NCBI RefSeq assembly: GCF_000429925.1
Contig: NZ_AUCU01000009.1
Location: forward strand, 1-64,000
Source: Desulfatirhabdium butyrativorans DSM 18734
Lineage (GTDB): Bacteria > Desulfobacterota > Desulfobacteria > Desulfobacterales > Desulfatirhabdiaceae
DNA length: 64,000 nucleotides
Direction of reading: 5' to 3'
The notes beneath the pieces are model-generated. The model ran no database searches. It was not told the DNA's origin and was given only the letters and a program-made list of their open reading frames with translations. Of this stretch, positions 15,253 through 23,468 are shown piece by piece; position 1 is the stretch's first letter; the number at the start of each line of letters is the position of its first letter. The translations under genes were made by a program, and so were the position numbers.

Positions 15253-16135
15253 GCGCGTGGTTCCGCTTCTGGGAAGGCTGCCGCTTGCTGTCGGGCAGGC
15301 TGCGGCCATGCTGCGCGGCCTCGTGCAGGCGGCATGCGATTATGACTGGCGCTCGATCGCCGTCGGCTTTCCCTACATCCGAAGCCGGACATACACGGCC
15401 ATGGGGATGATCCGGCCGGAAAAGGGGCGGATGTGGAAAATCCGAAAGACGGCCGAGCGCTTCATGCACAATTCCAAAGAGGAATGGCAGGCCTGCCTCT
15501 TCGGGCAGGTGGATCGGATGCGGCGGATCGAGCAAAACAGCGCGGTCGATGGGCTCGATGCCCTGCTGGACATCCAGCGGCAGGGCCGGGGTGTCGTGAT
15601 GGTGGGATGCCATCTCGACAGTTTCTGCATGGGCATGGTGCTGATGGGGATGAAGGGGCTTCGGGTGCACATCATCAACACGGTGGCCATCGAGGATGAA
15701 CGGATCCAGCCCGATGTGCGGGCGTTTTTTCAGCGCAAATACCGGGCGATGGAGCGGCTGCTGAACGGCTTGATGGCCTACCACGAAACGGAAATGCCCC
15801 ATTTCTACGGGGCGCTCGAGCGTGGGGAGACGGTCTGTCTGATGGGGGATGTGCCGGGAAGCAAATCGGATGTGTGGATTCCGTTTCTGGGAACACGGCT
15901 TCGGATGCCGGTGGGTGCCTGGCATATGGCCAAACGGACGGGAAGCCTCGTCGCCGCGTTCGTGGCTGTCCAGGAAGGGGTGGGACGGTACCGGGTGGTG
16001 ACCCTGCCGCCTCGCGAAATCGATCCCGAAAGCCCGGAGAAGACGCTGGTTCCGCTGTACCGGTTTCTGGAGGTGTGGCTCCGCCGGATGCCCGAGCGCT
16101 GGGTGTCTGCGGATCTGCTGCCGGCGTATTCTTGA
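15203..16135 (+). CDS. LpxL-like lysophospholipid/lipid A-type acyltransferase homologue
   Basis: A 310-residue protein from ATG 15203, preceded by GGGAG. The C-terminal half matches the LPLAT fold of LpxL/HtrB: GETVCLMGDVPGSKSDVWIPFLGTRLRMPVGAWHMAKRTGSLVAAFV. The family's catalytic H-x4-D/E is altered: the segment MVGCHLDSFCMG has His137 but Cys142 where an acidic residue is expected. It may use a different catalytic geometry or be a non-catalytic relative. The TGA stop codon (16133-16135) overlaps the first bases of a family A repeat. Confidence 0.75.
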   Translation: MGFLEKRGNILLACDYRRVVPLLGRLPLAVGQAAAMLRGLVQAACDYDWRSIAVGFPYIRSRTYTAMGMIRPEKGRMWKIRKTAERFMHNSKEEWQACLFGQVDRMRRIEQNSAVDGLDALLDIQRQGRGVVMVGCHLDSFCMGMVLMGMKGLRVHIINTVAIEDERIQPDVRAFFQRKYRAMERLLNGLMAYHETEMPHFYGALERGETVCLMGDVPGSKSDVWIPFLGTRLRMPVGAWHMAKRTGSLVAAFVAVQEGVGRYRVVTLPPREIDPESPEKTLVPLYRFLEVWLRRMPERWVSADLLPAYS

Positions 16136-16258
16136 CGGCTTCGCAAAAAGGCCGGATGCTGTGTCGTGCTGCATCCTTCGTCGTTGCGGCGTACGTCTAA
16201 GTACGCCTCACTCCTCAGGATTTGCACTCCTTGCCTGCGGCCTTTTTGCGAAGCCGTC
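16134..16258 (+). repeat. Repeat family A, copy 3 (perfect 20-bp terminal inverted repeats)
   Basis: The ends GACGGCTTCGCAAAAAGGCC (16134-16153) and GGCCTTTTTGCGAAGCCGTC (16239-16258) are exact inverted copies. The element is 125 bases long with no reading frame. An inner palindrome-like GCGTACGTCTAAGTACGC is visible. The first two bases of the element complete the stop codon of the upstream acyltransferase gene. No obvious target-site duplication was seen. Confidence 0.92.
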
Positions 16259-16267
16259 CATAGAAGT

Positions 16268-16287
16268 GACTTTTTGCAAGTCCATCA
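16268..16287 (+). repeat. 20-mer dispersed motif
   Basis: GACTTTTTGCAAGTCCATCA follows repeat A copy 3 by nine bases, as at 4220-4239. Confidence 0.75.
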
Positions 16288-16315
16288 TGTTTGAAGCACT
16301 GGAAGATAGCGATTC

Positions 16316-17500
16316 ATGATACCGTTCTTTGAAGTGATCGATCCATCCGGAAGCAACGTTTCCCCGGAGTGCCGACTTGCCAGGGACATGGGGCGACCGC
16401 CCGGTGGCGTTGCGTGCGTTGAGGCCGAACGGAATGCGCGTTTGTGGGCGAATGGCGTGGAGGCAAAACGGATCGGTCTCATCTTCGATCCCCATTTCTG
16501 GTACAGCACTGAGTTGTGGAACCGATGGATCGAGGCTCTGGATGCCGAGGGAAGCGGGTTCTGCGGGCTCGATGCGCCGCTTGGAAACCAAAATCCGGCC
16601 TGGCGTGGGGAGAATGGGCTGTTCATTCCGCCGTATGCCACGCTTCGGCAACTGGAGGATGCCGCTTCGCAGACGATCCAAAATCCGCTGTGGATCGAGC
16701 GAACCGTGACTTCAGCCCTGGATGCGGCCGTTGTCGTTGTCGATGCGGCGGTGTTACGCAACGTCCCGGAAGAGCTGCGGATCGGGGAACTTCCACGGCT
16801 CTGGGTGGAAGAGGCCGCGCCGCTTCGGCTCTTCTGCCGGGGATGGTTGCATGCCTTTTCCGCAGTCGCCGAAGAGGGCGCCCGGCAGGATCTGCTCGCC
16901 ATGACCGACTGGCGCGGTCGGGTGCTGGAGCTCGGATGCGGCGAAGGACGGATGGGCAGGCGGTGCCGAGAGTTGGGAAACACCGTCTGGTGGATGGGTG
17001 TTGACATCGATCCGGTATGCCTTTCCCGTGCCGAAGCGCATCTGGATGCCGTGTTGTGTTGCAATCTCGATGCGGGTCTTCCCCTGGCCGAAGATGCCCG
17101 ATTCGATCGCATCGTATGCGCCGATGTGCTGGAGCATCTGAAATTTCCGTGGCGGCTTCTGGCGGAACTCCGCCGCCACATCGCAGACGATGGGCAGCTC
17201 ATCGCCTCGTTCCCCAATGTCGGGCACTGGTCCGCCATCGAGGATCTGCTGGCCGGAAGATGGGATGAAACCCCGTCGGGCCTGTTTTGTGTGACCCATC
17301 TGCGCTTCGGAACAAAAGCTACGTGGGATCGCTGGCTGAAAACGGCCGGTTGGGAGCCGATCCGCTGGGAAGAAGAGCGATTTCCGATGCCGGAGGCATG
17401 GCTGCGGATGCTTGCACTTTCGCCCGTTTCCTGGGATAAGGATGCATTGGAGACCCTGCGGTATCGGGTGGTGGCCGCTGCTGGAACGATACATCGATGA
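16316..17500 (+). CDS. SAM-dependent methyltransferase with N-terminal extension
   Basis: A 394-residue protein. The class I methyltransferase domain starts at about residue 195, with motif I VLELGCGEGRMG (203-214), an acidic strand end VDIDP, and RIVCADVLEHL for motif IV. The 190-residue N-terminal part (FDPHFWYSTELWNRWIEALD..GLDAPLGNQN) is not a domain that I recognise; it resembles accessory regions in glycan-locus methyltransferases. The likely role is methylation of a sugar in the polymer or at its end. ATG 16316 has no strong Shine-Dalgarno. Confidence 0.75.
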   Translation: MIPFFEVIDPSGSNVSPECRLARDMGRPPGGVACVEAERNARLWANGVEAKRIGLIFDPHFWYSTELWNRWIEALDAEGSGFCGLDAPLGNQNPAWRGENGLFIPPYATLRQLEDAASQTIQNPLWIERTVTSALDAAVVVVDAAVLRNVPEELRIGELPRLWVEEAAPLRLFCRGWLHAFSAVAEEGARQDLLAMTDWRGRVLELGCGEGRMGRRCRELGNTVWWMGVDIDPVCLSRAEAHLDAVLCCNLDAGLPLAEDARFDRIVCADVLEHLKFPWRLLAELRRHIADDGQLIASFPNVGHWSAIEDLLAGRWDETPSGLFCVTHLRFGTKATWDRWLKTAGWEPIRWEEERFPMPEAWLRMLALSPVSWDKDALETLRYRVVAAAGTIHR

Positions 17501-17512
17501 AGGAGGTCTGAG

Positions 17513-18109
17513 ATGAAAACGGATCAAACATCGTCGTGTTGTGGTGAACACCGGTCAAATGGCCGAAAGCATGAAGGGATGCGGCAGCTGTTTTCCACGG
17601 ATCGGGGAGGGTCCGACAGCCTCCGCTTTTGGTGGTGTATCGTTGTTGGGGTGGTCGTGCTGTTCGTATCTTCCTCGGGATGGGCACAAGACGGATTTAC
17701 CCAGTCCGATCGGGAGCGGCTCGCTCGGCTCGAAGCGGCGTTTTCGGTGTTCAGTCAGCAGATCGACAAGCGCTTCGAGCAGATCGACAAGCGTTTCGAG
17801 CAGGTGGACAAACGATTCGAGGAACTGCGGGCCGATATGAACGCCCGCTTTGAGCAGATCACCAACATGTTCTATACGATGGCCGCCATTTTCACGAGCC
17901 TGTTTGTGGCCGTCTTCGGTTTTGCCTGGTGGGATCGCCGCAGTGTGCTGTATACGGCCAAAAAAGCGGCCCGTCAGGAAGTGGAAGAGCGTACCGGAGC
18001 CATGCAGGATACCACGCTGACCGTCAGTCGAATACTCGAAGCGCTGCGGGGCTTTGCCGAGAAATCCCCCGATCTCAAGGAAATGCTCCGCAGGACCAAT
18101 CTGCTTTGA
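17513..18109 (+). CDS. Coiled-coil membrane protein with RFEQ(I/V)DK heptads
   Basis: A 198-residue protein starting after GAAGGAGG. A hydrophobic segment at about residues 42-58 is followed by a charged coiled coil with three near-identical heptads (QIDKRFEQIDKRFEQVDKRFEE), then a second membrane helix (MAAIFTSLFVAVFGFAWW) and a C-terminal helix. Similar heptad-plus-membrane proteins occur in many bacteria with no assigned role. It follows the methyltransferase by 12 bases and is probably cotranscribed. Confidence 0.65.
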   Translation: MKTDQTSSCCGEHRSNGRKHEGMRQLFSTDRGGSDSLRFWWCIVVGVVVLFVSSSGWAQDGFTQSDRERLARLEAAFSVFSQQIDKRFEQIDKRFEQVDKRFEELRADMNARFEQITNMFYTMAAIFTSLFVAVFGFAWWDRRSVLYTAKKAARQEVEERTGAMQDTTLTVSRILEALRGFAEKSPDLKEMLRRTNLL

Positions 18110-18168
18110 GGCGATCTTGTCGGGCAGCAACTTGCTCATCACCAACCCGTTGGGCCCCTTACCGAAAC

Positions 18169-19002
18169 ATGCGAACGAGAAAACGAGAAGCGTTTCAAAA
18201 CCGAACGGCATGGGATACCATCGACGATTTCGGAGAACAGTGGCGAAAGTATACCGGAAATACGGGCTATTACGGATCGACGGATTCGCTGATTGCCTTG
18301 TTTGGCAACCTGCTGAGCGCTGGAGACATTCGGGGAAAACGTATTGCCGATGTCGGGGCGGGCTCCGGGCGGTATACGAGGATGTTTCATTCGATGGGCG
18401 CAGCATCGATTCTGGCGATCGAGCCGTCATCCGCCATGGAAGTGCTGCAGCGAAACACGGCCGATCTGGATCGGATTGAATACTTGCAGGCGAGGGCCGA
18501 CGAGATTCCGGCGCTCGGATTTGACGGGGTCTTCTGTATCGGCGTGCTCCAGTTCATTCCCGATCCGGATGCCTCGCTCCAGGCCATGGGAAAGGCCCTC
18601 GGGCCCGGCGGGAAACTGTTTCTGTGGGTCTATGGGCGGGAAAACAACGAGGCCTATCTCCGCCTGTCGGCGCCCATTCGGGCTGTCAGTTGGCGGCTGC
18701 CGCACACTGCTCTCGATTTTGCGGCAGCCAGCCTTGCCGCCATCGCCTCCCTCTATGCCCTTGTATGCCGTCATGCCCGTTTGCGCCTCCCCCTTTCCGA
18801 ATATCTGCTCGGCTACTACGGCAAACTCGATTTTTACAGCCGCAAACTGATCGCCTACGATCAGCTCAACCCGAAATACGCCAAATACTACCGCAGGGAA
18901 GAGCTGGAAACCCTTTTGCGGCGAAACGGTTTTTCCGACATCCGGATGCACCATTACCTGAACTACAGTTGGAGCGCCGTTGCGACCTATGTCGGCGGTT
19001 GA
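18169..19002 (+). CDS. SAM-dependent methyltransferase (class I)
   Basis: A 277-residue enzyme taken from ATG 18169, where homology begins (WDTIDDFGEQWRKYTGNTGYYGS). Motif I is IADVGAGSGRYTR; the acidic residue closing strand 2 is in AIEPSS; motif IV region is FDGVFCIGVLQFIPDP and motif V follows in ALGPGGKLFLWVYG. The Trp/Tyr-rich opening is typical of methyltransferases in O-antigen and lipid-sugar pathways. It lies 60 bases after the coiled-coil gene and runs into the membrane protein gene downstream, depending on that gene's start. Confidence 0.8.
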   Translation: MRTRKREAFQNRTAWDTIDDFGEQWRKYTGNTGYYGSTDSLIALFGNLLSAGDIRGKRIADVGAGSGRYTRMFHSMGAASILAIEPSSAMEVLQRNTADLDRIEYLQARADEIPALGFDGVFCIGVLQFIPDPDASLQAMGKALGPGGKLFLWVYGRENNEAYLRLSAPIRAVSWRLPHTALDFAAASLAAIASLYALVCRHARLRLPLSEYLLGYYGKLDFYSRKLIAYDQLNPKYAKYYRREELETLLRRNGFSDIRMHHYLNYSWSAVATYVGG

Positions 19003-19024
19003 GCGCCTGACCGGAAAGGTTGGG

Positions 19025-20779
19025 ATGTCGTCAGGATTCGGTCAGCCAGATGACGAAAACCGGTGGAACAGACATTGGGACTGGTACATCGCTTCGGCCT
19101 GCGTGCTAGCGGCACTGTGCTGGCTTCAGTGGAACAGTCCGATTGTGCCGCTTGCGGGCGCATACGACAGCGAGATCTACCTGCGGATGGCCCGCTACAT
19201 GGCCGAAGGTCGATGGCTGGGGCCGTACGACGGGATGACCCTGATCCGGCTGCCGGTCTATCCCGCATTTGTGGGGAAGGTGGTGAGACTGGGTCTTTCG
19301 CTGCAGAATGTTCAGGTTGTTGCCAATCTTGGAGCGATTCTGGTTTTGGCCCTTGCCTTGCGGGCTGCCGGGCTGGCAGCGATTCGGATCTTTGCCGTCG
19401 TGCTCCTTGCAGGCTTCCATCCGGCCTCCTGGATGCCGTGCCGGTTTGTGGCGACTGAAGCGCTGGCACAGGCCCTGATAACGATTATGATGGCATCCGC
19501 GATCGGGATAGCGGCATCGATTGGGCGGGCGGGAGCAGCCCGGTGGGCGTGGGCCGTTCTCTTCTGTCTGGGGCTGAGCGGCGCTTTTTGGATCCGGGAA
19601 GAAGGGATGTGGCTCCTGCCCTTTGGCCTGGTGCTGGGTTGGATGATGGTTGCCGTGCGATCCGGAAATGGGGTGGGGGGCAGTGGGCAGTGGGCAGTGG
19701 GCAGTAGATACCTGGCCGATTTTCACCCACGGGGCGGCGACAATGAAGTGATCAGTGATTGGATGCAGCGACTGGGATTTGCGCTGATCGTGGGCGCTCT
19801 GGGAATTGTGTGCCTGCTGGCCGTGCGTCACTGGATCATTACACAAAACGAGCGTCACTACGGAGTGGCTGTCACGACCGAGATTTCGGAGCCCGAGTTT
19901 CGGAGAGCGTTTCGGAACCTGACGCGTCTGGATGCGAACCGGCACCACCCCTATGTGCCCGTTACCCGGGAGGCGATGGCGGCGGCCGCCCGGGTGAGCC
20001 CAGGGTTTCGGGAGCTGATGCCGGTGTTGGAGGAGCAGCTTGACGGAAAAGGCTGGTCCCGCTACGGGTGCGAATGGATGGGCATCTGCCGGGAGATTGC
20101 AGGCGGATGGATGGTGTGGGCCTTTCGGGATGCGGCGGACCAGGTCGGTAAATACGTGGATGCGAGGACAGCCCGGGCCTTTTATTCCGGGATAGCCGAG
20201 GACATCGAAGCCGCTTGCTCGGCAGGGCGGATCGAATGCTCGTCCAATCCAACCGGAAACATCCTTGCTCCTCCTCTGCAGCCTGTGGATGCCTGGCGAA
20301 TCCTGTTTTCCTGCGGCCGGGTGCTGTGGATGGCCGTTTGGATGCCGGGGCTGGGTGAGGGGATCGCGGCTGTGGAACGCCTTCCATCCGGGCCGGAAAC
20401 GACTCAGGCGTACAGATGGCTCAAAGGCGATCGGATCGACGCGGAAGCCGCCCCCCTCTACCTTTTCGGACCGCAGATTGTTTGGGTGTATCGGCTGGTA
20501 CACATAGGGAGTGTGCTGCTGATCTTTTTGGGGCTGGTATATGGGGTTGCTGGATGGTTTTACCGGTGCCGGAAACGGCGTGCCGGATTGTCCACGCTCC
20601 AGGCGGCGGCTGTGTTGTGTTGTGCCGTCATCGTCAGCCGGACGCTTCTGGTGGCCTATATCGACGCCATGAGCTTTTGGGCGCAGCTTCGGTACATGCT
20701 GTCGGTGTATCCGGCGCTGATCGTCTGGATGGGATGCATCCGTTTGCCGTCGATCATCCGGAAGTATCGTCGCTCTTGA
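19025..20779 (+). CDS. GT-C-like polytopic membrane protein (ArnT/PMT-type)
   Basis: About 584 residues with ten or so hydrophobic segments. The first extracytoplasmic loop AGAYDSEIYLRMARYMAEG carries an acidic pair in the position of the GT-C D(x)D/E motif, and is followed by LIRLPVYPAF, as in PMT/ArnT-type transferases that use polyprenyl-phosphate sugars. ATG 19025 is preferred for GGAAAGG at 19012-19018; ATG 18989 and TTG 18980 are in frame. A CAGTGGG tandem repeat at 19680-19705 is inserted in frame and encodes SGQWAVGS in a loop. The gene converges on, and overlaps by 26 bases, the minus-strand GT2. Confidence 0.7.
   Translation: MSSGFGQPDDENRWNRHWDWYIASACVLAALCWLQWNSPIVPLAGAYDSEIYLRMARYMAEGRWLGPYDGMTLIRLPVYPAFVGKVVRLGLSLQNVQVVANLGAILVLALALRAAGLAAIRIFAVVLLAGFHPASWMPCRFVATEALAQALITIMMASAIGIAASIGRAGAARWAWAVLFCLGLSGAFWIREEGMWLLPFGLVLGWMMVAVRSGNGVGGSGQWAVGSRYLADFHPRGGDNEVISDWMQRLGFALIVGALGIVCLLAVRHWIITQNERHYGVAVTTEISEPEFRRAFRNLTRLDANRHHPYVPVTREAMAAAARVSPGFRELMPVLEEQLDGKGWSRYGCEWMGICREIAGGWMVWAFRDAADQVGKYVDARTARAFYSGIAEDIEAACSAGRIECSSNPTGNILAPPLQPVDAWRILFSCGRVLWMAVWMPGLGEGIAAVERLPSGPETTQAYRWLKGDRIDAEAAPLYLFGPQIVWVYRLVHIGSVLLIFLGLVYGVAGWFYRCRKRRAGLSTLQAAAVLCCAVIVSRTLLVAYIDAMSFWAQLRYMLSVYPALIVWMGCIRLPSIIRKYRRS
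19680..19705. repeat. GCAGTGGGCAGT array inside a coding sequence
   Basis: Three and a half units of CAGTGGG occur within the GT-C-like gene without breaking its frame. The same array is otherwise intergenic (9164-9197) or at a gene end (691-717). Confidence 0.8.
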
Positions 20780-21923
20780 TGCGAAGACCCAGTACGGCAA
20801 GGGCGAAACCGTTCACCATGACCTGGATGCCGAGGCCGATGGCTGTCGTGGCGGAAATCACGATCCGCAGAATCTGCTGATAGGGCAGGGGCCCGAAGCC
20901 TGCCTCCCGCCAGATGTCGATCGCATGAAGCAGGAAACCCGCGCCGATAAGGATGAAGAGCACGCCGATGGCGATCCCCCACTCGACGGGTTTGCCCTGA
21001 ACAAGGCGGCGCCAACGGTTCTGATGGGGCAGCAGCCCCCTGTGCACGGCATAGGCTTTTACGAACAGCCCGAAGCCGAGCATCTGAAAACCGGTCAGGA
21101 TGGCTGCGGCGAAAACCAGAAGCGTGGACAGATCGAAGGTCACCCCACCGATGCGAAGCGGTGCGGGCAAGAGAAGGGTAAAACCGATCAGGCCCGACAG
21201 AAATAGGAAGAGCCCGGGAATGATGAAAAGCCACATCGGACTGTAGAGCAGCATGAAGCGCAGGTGTCGCCATCCGTCGCGCCAACTGCGCAGATGCGGC
21301 GGGCGGCTCCTGCCGTCGGGCCGAAGCGTGATGGGGACCTGATCGATGCGAAGGCCGAAGAGGCTGGCCTTGACTACCATTTCGGATGCGAATTCCATTC
21401 CGGCGGTGCACAGGCCGAGGCGATCGATGGCTTCTTTGCGGAAGGCCCGCAGGCCGCAGTGAAAATCCTGGACGGGGGAGCGGAAAAAGAGCTTTCCGAT
21501 GGCCGAGAGGACGGGGTTTCCGATCCAGCGGTGTTTCCAGGGCATGGCGCCCGGCAGGATGCGGCCGCCGCCGGAAGGCAGGCGACACCCCATGACGAGA
21601 TCGGCGCCTTGGCGCAGTTTGTCGAGGAACCGGGGGAGCTCCGAAAAATCGTAGCTTCCGTCGGCATCTCCCATGAGGATGTACCGGCCAAAGGCTGCCG
21701 CAATGCCGCCCGAAAGCGCATTGCCGTAGCCTTTGGCTTCGACAAGGACAACGCGGGCGCCTGCCGCCCGGGCAAGTTCTGCGGAGCCGTCCGTGCTGCC
21801 GTTGTCTGCAACAAGCACCTCGCCTTTAAGACTCGAAGCGTGGATGGCTTCGAGGGCCTCCCGGATGCAGGCTTCGATGGTTTCGGCCTCGTTGAGGCAA
21901 GGCATGAGGATGGTGAGTTCCAT
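20754..21923 (-). CDS. GT2 glycosyltransferase with C-terminal membrane helices (polyprenyl-phosphate type)
   Basis: A 389-residue enzyme on the minus strand, the only clear minus-strand gene here. The core shows ILMPCLNEAETIEACI, VLVADNGSTDGS, ILMGDADGSYDF (DxD region) and VQDFHCGLRAF, as in DPM1/DolP-Glc synthase-like GT2 proteins. Residues from about 225 to the end contain four hydrophobic segments, so it is membrane-anchored. Its stop overlaps the opposing GT-C-like gene by 26 bases. Its start lies only 18 bases from that of the divergent GT2 at 21942. The enzyme would charge polyprenyl phosphate with a sugar, possibly for the GT-C neighbour. Confidence 0.85.
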   Translation of the reverse strand: MELTILMPCLNEAETIEACIREALEAIHASSLKGEVLVADNGSTDGSAELARAAGARVVLVEAKGYGNALSGGIAAAFGRYILMGDADGSYDFSELPRFLDKLRQGADLVMGCRLPSGGGRILPGAMPWKHRWIGNPVLSAIGKLFFRSPVQDFHCGLRAFRKEAIDRLGLCTAGMEFASEMVVKASLFGLRIDQVPITLRPDGRSRPPHLRSWRDGWRHLRFMLLYSPMWLFIIPGLFLFLSGLIGFTLLLPAPLRIGGVTFDLSTLLVFAAAILTGFQMLGFGLFVKAYAVHRGLLPHQNRWRRLVQGKPVEWGIAIGVLFILIGAGFLLHAIDIWREAGFGPLPYQQILRIVISATTAIGLGIQVMVNGFALAVLGLRIKSDDTSG

Positions 21924-21941
21924 AACGGTTATCTCTTATCA

Positions 21942-23159
21942 ATGCGTTCCTACAAAATCAAGATCATGCCGCACATCCAGCGTCCAAAGCGTCCTGTCAC
22001 CCTTGTCATCATCGTCAACTACCATTCCGCCCGGATGTGTCTCGATGCTGCAGCTTCGGTTGTTGCTGCCGATGCGCTCGGCCCGATCCAGGTCGTTGTG
22101 GTGGACAATTCGGTGGATGCAGCCGAGGCGCATGTTCTGGGCGACGGCCTTCCTGAAGGAGTTTCGCTGATCGTCAATCCGGAAAACCGCGGGTTTGGCG
22201 TGGCCTGTAACCAGGTCCTTGCCGAGTACGCACCGGATATGATCTTTCTGCTGAACCCCGATGCCGTCATCGATCCGGAATGCCTGATTCGGTTGCAACG
22301 CTGTCTGGTGTCGGATGCGCATATCGGCGCCGTAGGACCGCAGATTTACTGGGATGCGGCCAGGCGGTTTCTGCTGCCGCCGTCGCTGCCGACGGAAGCA
22401 ATGGCGTTTCACGGATCTCTGGCTCCCTATCCGGCGCTGGAGCGCCTCCTGTGCCTGATGTGGCGGCGCTGGGCGCTTCGGGTGTGGAAAGCCGTAAAAC
22501 CCCTTCGGGTGTGGAATCTATCGGGCGGGCATGTCCTGCTCGATGCGGCAGCGGTTTGTCGGGCCGGAGGGCTTTTCGATGAGCGGTTTTTCCTGTATTA
22601 TGAAGATAGTGATTTGTTTCTGCGGCTTCGGCAGGCTGGATACCGGCTGATGGTCGAGCCTTGGGCTGTCGTGGTGCATGGTTTCGATCGGTGCGCCCGG
22701 GCCGAAATTGCGCAGAAACGGCAATGGATGCAGGAGTCGGCTGGCCGGTTTTGGGAAAAACACGGTGCCGGCACAGCAGGGCGTTTTTTCCGGAAAGACA
22801 GGGTGCATTTGAACCTTCGATCCTTCCTTCAGGCCGCAGACAGGATCTGGGATGGCGTGCTGCCAGGCGAAACCGCATCCTCCCCGGATGCGGTCTTTCC
22901 GGAGGCTTTTTCGATGAAAGTCCCGGCGGAGCTTTCTTCCGGATGGCTCTTCGAATGGAGCCCGAACGAGAATTTTCTGCCTGCCGCCGGCTGCCTCGGG
23001 ACGGGAGGCGCCCTGGAATTTTCTGCGGAAGATTTCGCATTGTTGTCCCCGGGAAGGTACGCGGCAAGAGTCGGCAGGGATGGGGCCTGGTTTCCGGAGG
23101 CGGTGAAATTTTGGATCATCAAGGATGATGGCATCGCAAAAAGTCGATCTACCCCCTGA
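21942..23159 (+). CDS. GT2 glycosyltransferase (rhamnosyltransferase-like) with C-terminal extension
   Basis: About 405 residues. The core reads VTLVIIVNYHSARMCLDAAAS, VVVVDNSVDAAEA, NPENRGFGVACNQV and MIFLLNPDAVIDPE (DxD equivalent NPD), then GGHVLLDAAAVCRAGGLFDERFFLYYEDSDLFLRLRQAGY, all typical of WbbL-like transferases. ATG 21942 or ATG 21966 could start it; neither has a good Shine-Dalgarno. The last 120 residues form an extra domain that I cannot identify. The final residues (DDGIAKSRSTP) and the stop are encoded by the left end of a family B repeat, so the natural C-terminus may have been replaced. Confidence 0.8.
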   Translation: MRSYKIKIMPHIQRPKRPVTLVIIVNYHSARMCLDAAASVVAADALGPIQVVVVDNSVDAAEAHVLGDGLPEGVSLIVNPENRGFGVACNQVLAEYAPDMIFLLNPDAVIDPECLIRLQRCLVSDAHIGAVGPQIYWDAARRFLLPPSLPTEAMAFHGSLAPYPALERLLCLMWRRWALRVWKAVKPLRVWNLSGGHVLLDAAAVCRAGGLFDERFFLYYEDSDLFLRLRQAGYRLMVEPWAVVVHGFDRCARAEIAQKRQWMQESAGRFWEKHGAGTAGRFFRKDRVHLNLRSFLQAADRIWDGVLPGETASSPDAVFPEAFSMKVPAELSSGWLFEWSPNENFLPAAGCLGTGGALEFSAEDFALLSPGRYAARVGRDGAWFPEAVKFWIIKDDGIAKSRSTP

Positions 23160-23456
23160 TTTTCGGGTATTTCCGGGCCTGAGCATGGGGACGGGTACGC
23201 CTTTTGATGCTGCAGCGGAAACTTGTTTGAAGCCGCCGGAGCTCACGCCAAAGGCGTGATTGGGCCGGGCATGCAAAGCGCTTCGGCTTGTGTTTGAAAA
23301 GTTTGCTATTTCAATGAGATGTTCTCTCCTGGAGCGTCTGGCCACATGCCCGGCTCTTACGAGATCGGGCGGCTGAGTTTTTCCGATGCAGCGAAAAAGG
23401 CGTGCCCGCCCCCATGCGGCTCATTGGAGACTCACTGACTTTTTGCGAGATCATCA
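23126..23456. repeat. Repeat family B, copy 1 (full, long imperfect hairpin)
   Basis: The element is bounded by TGATGGCATCGCAAAAAGTC (23126-23145) and its inverse GACTTTTTGCGAGATCATCA (23437-23456). Inside, the left half (GCCTGAGCATGGGGACGGG, ACGCCTTTTGATGCTGCAGC, TTGAAGCCGCCGGAG, GGGCCGGGCATG) pairs imperfectly with the right half (CATGCCCGGCTC, GGCGGCTGAGTTT, TCCGATGCAGCG, AAAAGGCGTGCCCGCCCCCATGC). There is no coding frame. It fills the whole gap between two glycan genes. Confidence 0.85.
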
Positions 23457-23468
23457 AGGAATGATGAG

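Noticed and set aside
16134-16258. Intrinsic terminator after the acyltransferase
   Set aside because: The 20-bp arms are 85 bases apart and the element recurs in both orientations, so a repeat element explains it better.
21264-21941. Long in-frame extension upstream of the GT2 at 21942
   Set aside because: The extension is the exact reverse of the minus-strand GT2 gene, which has clear motifs; the GT2 homology starts only after 21966.
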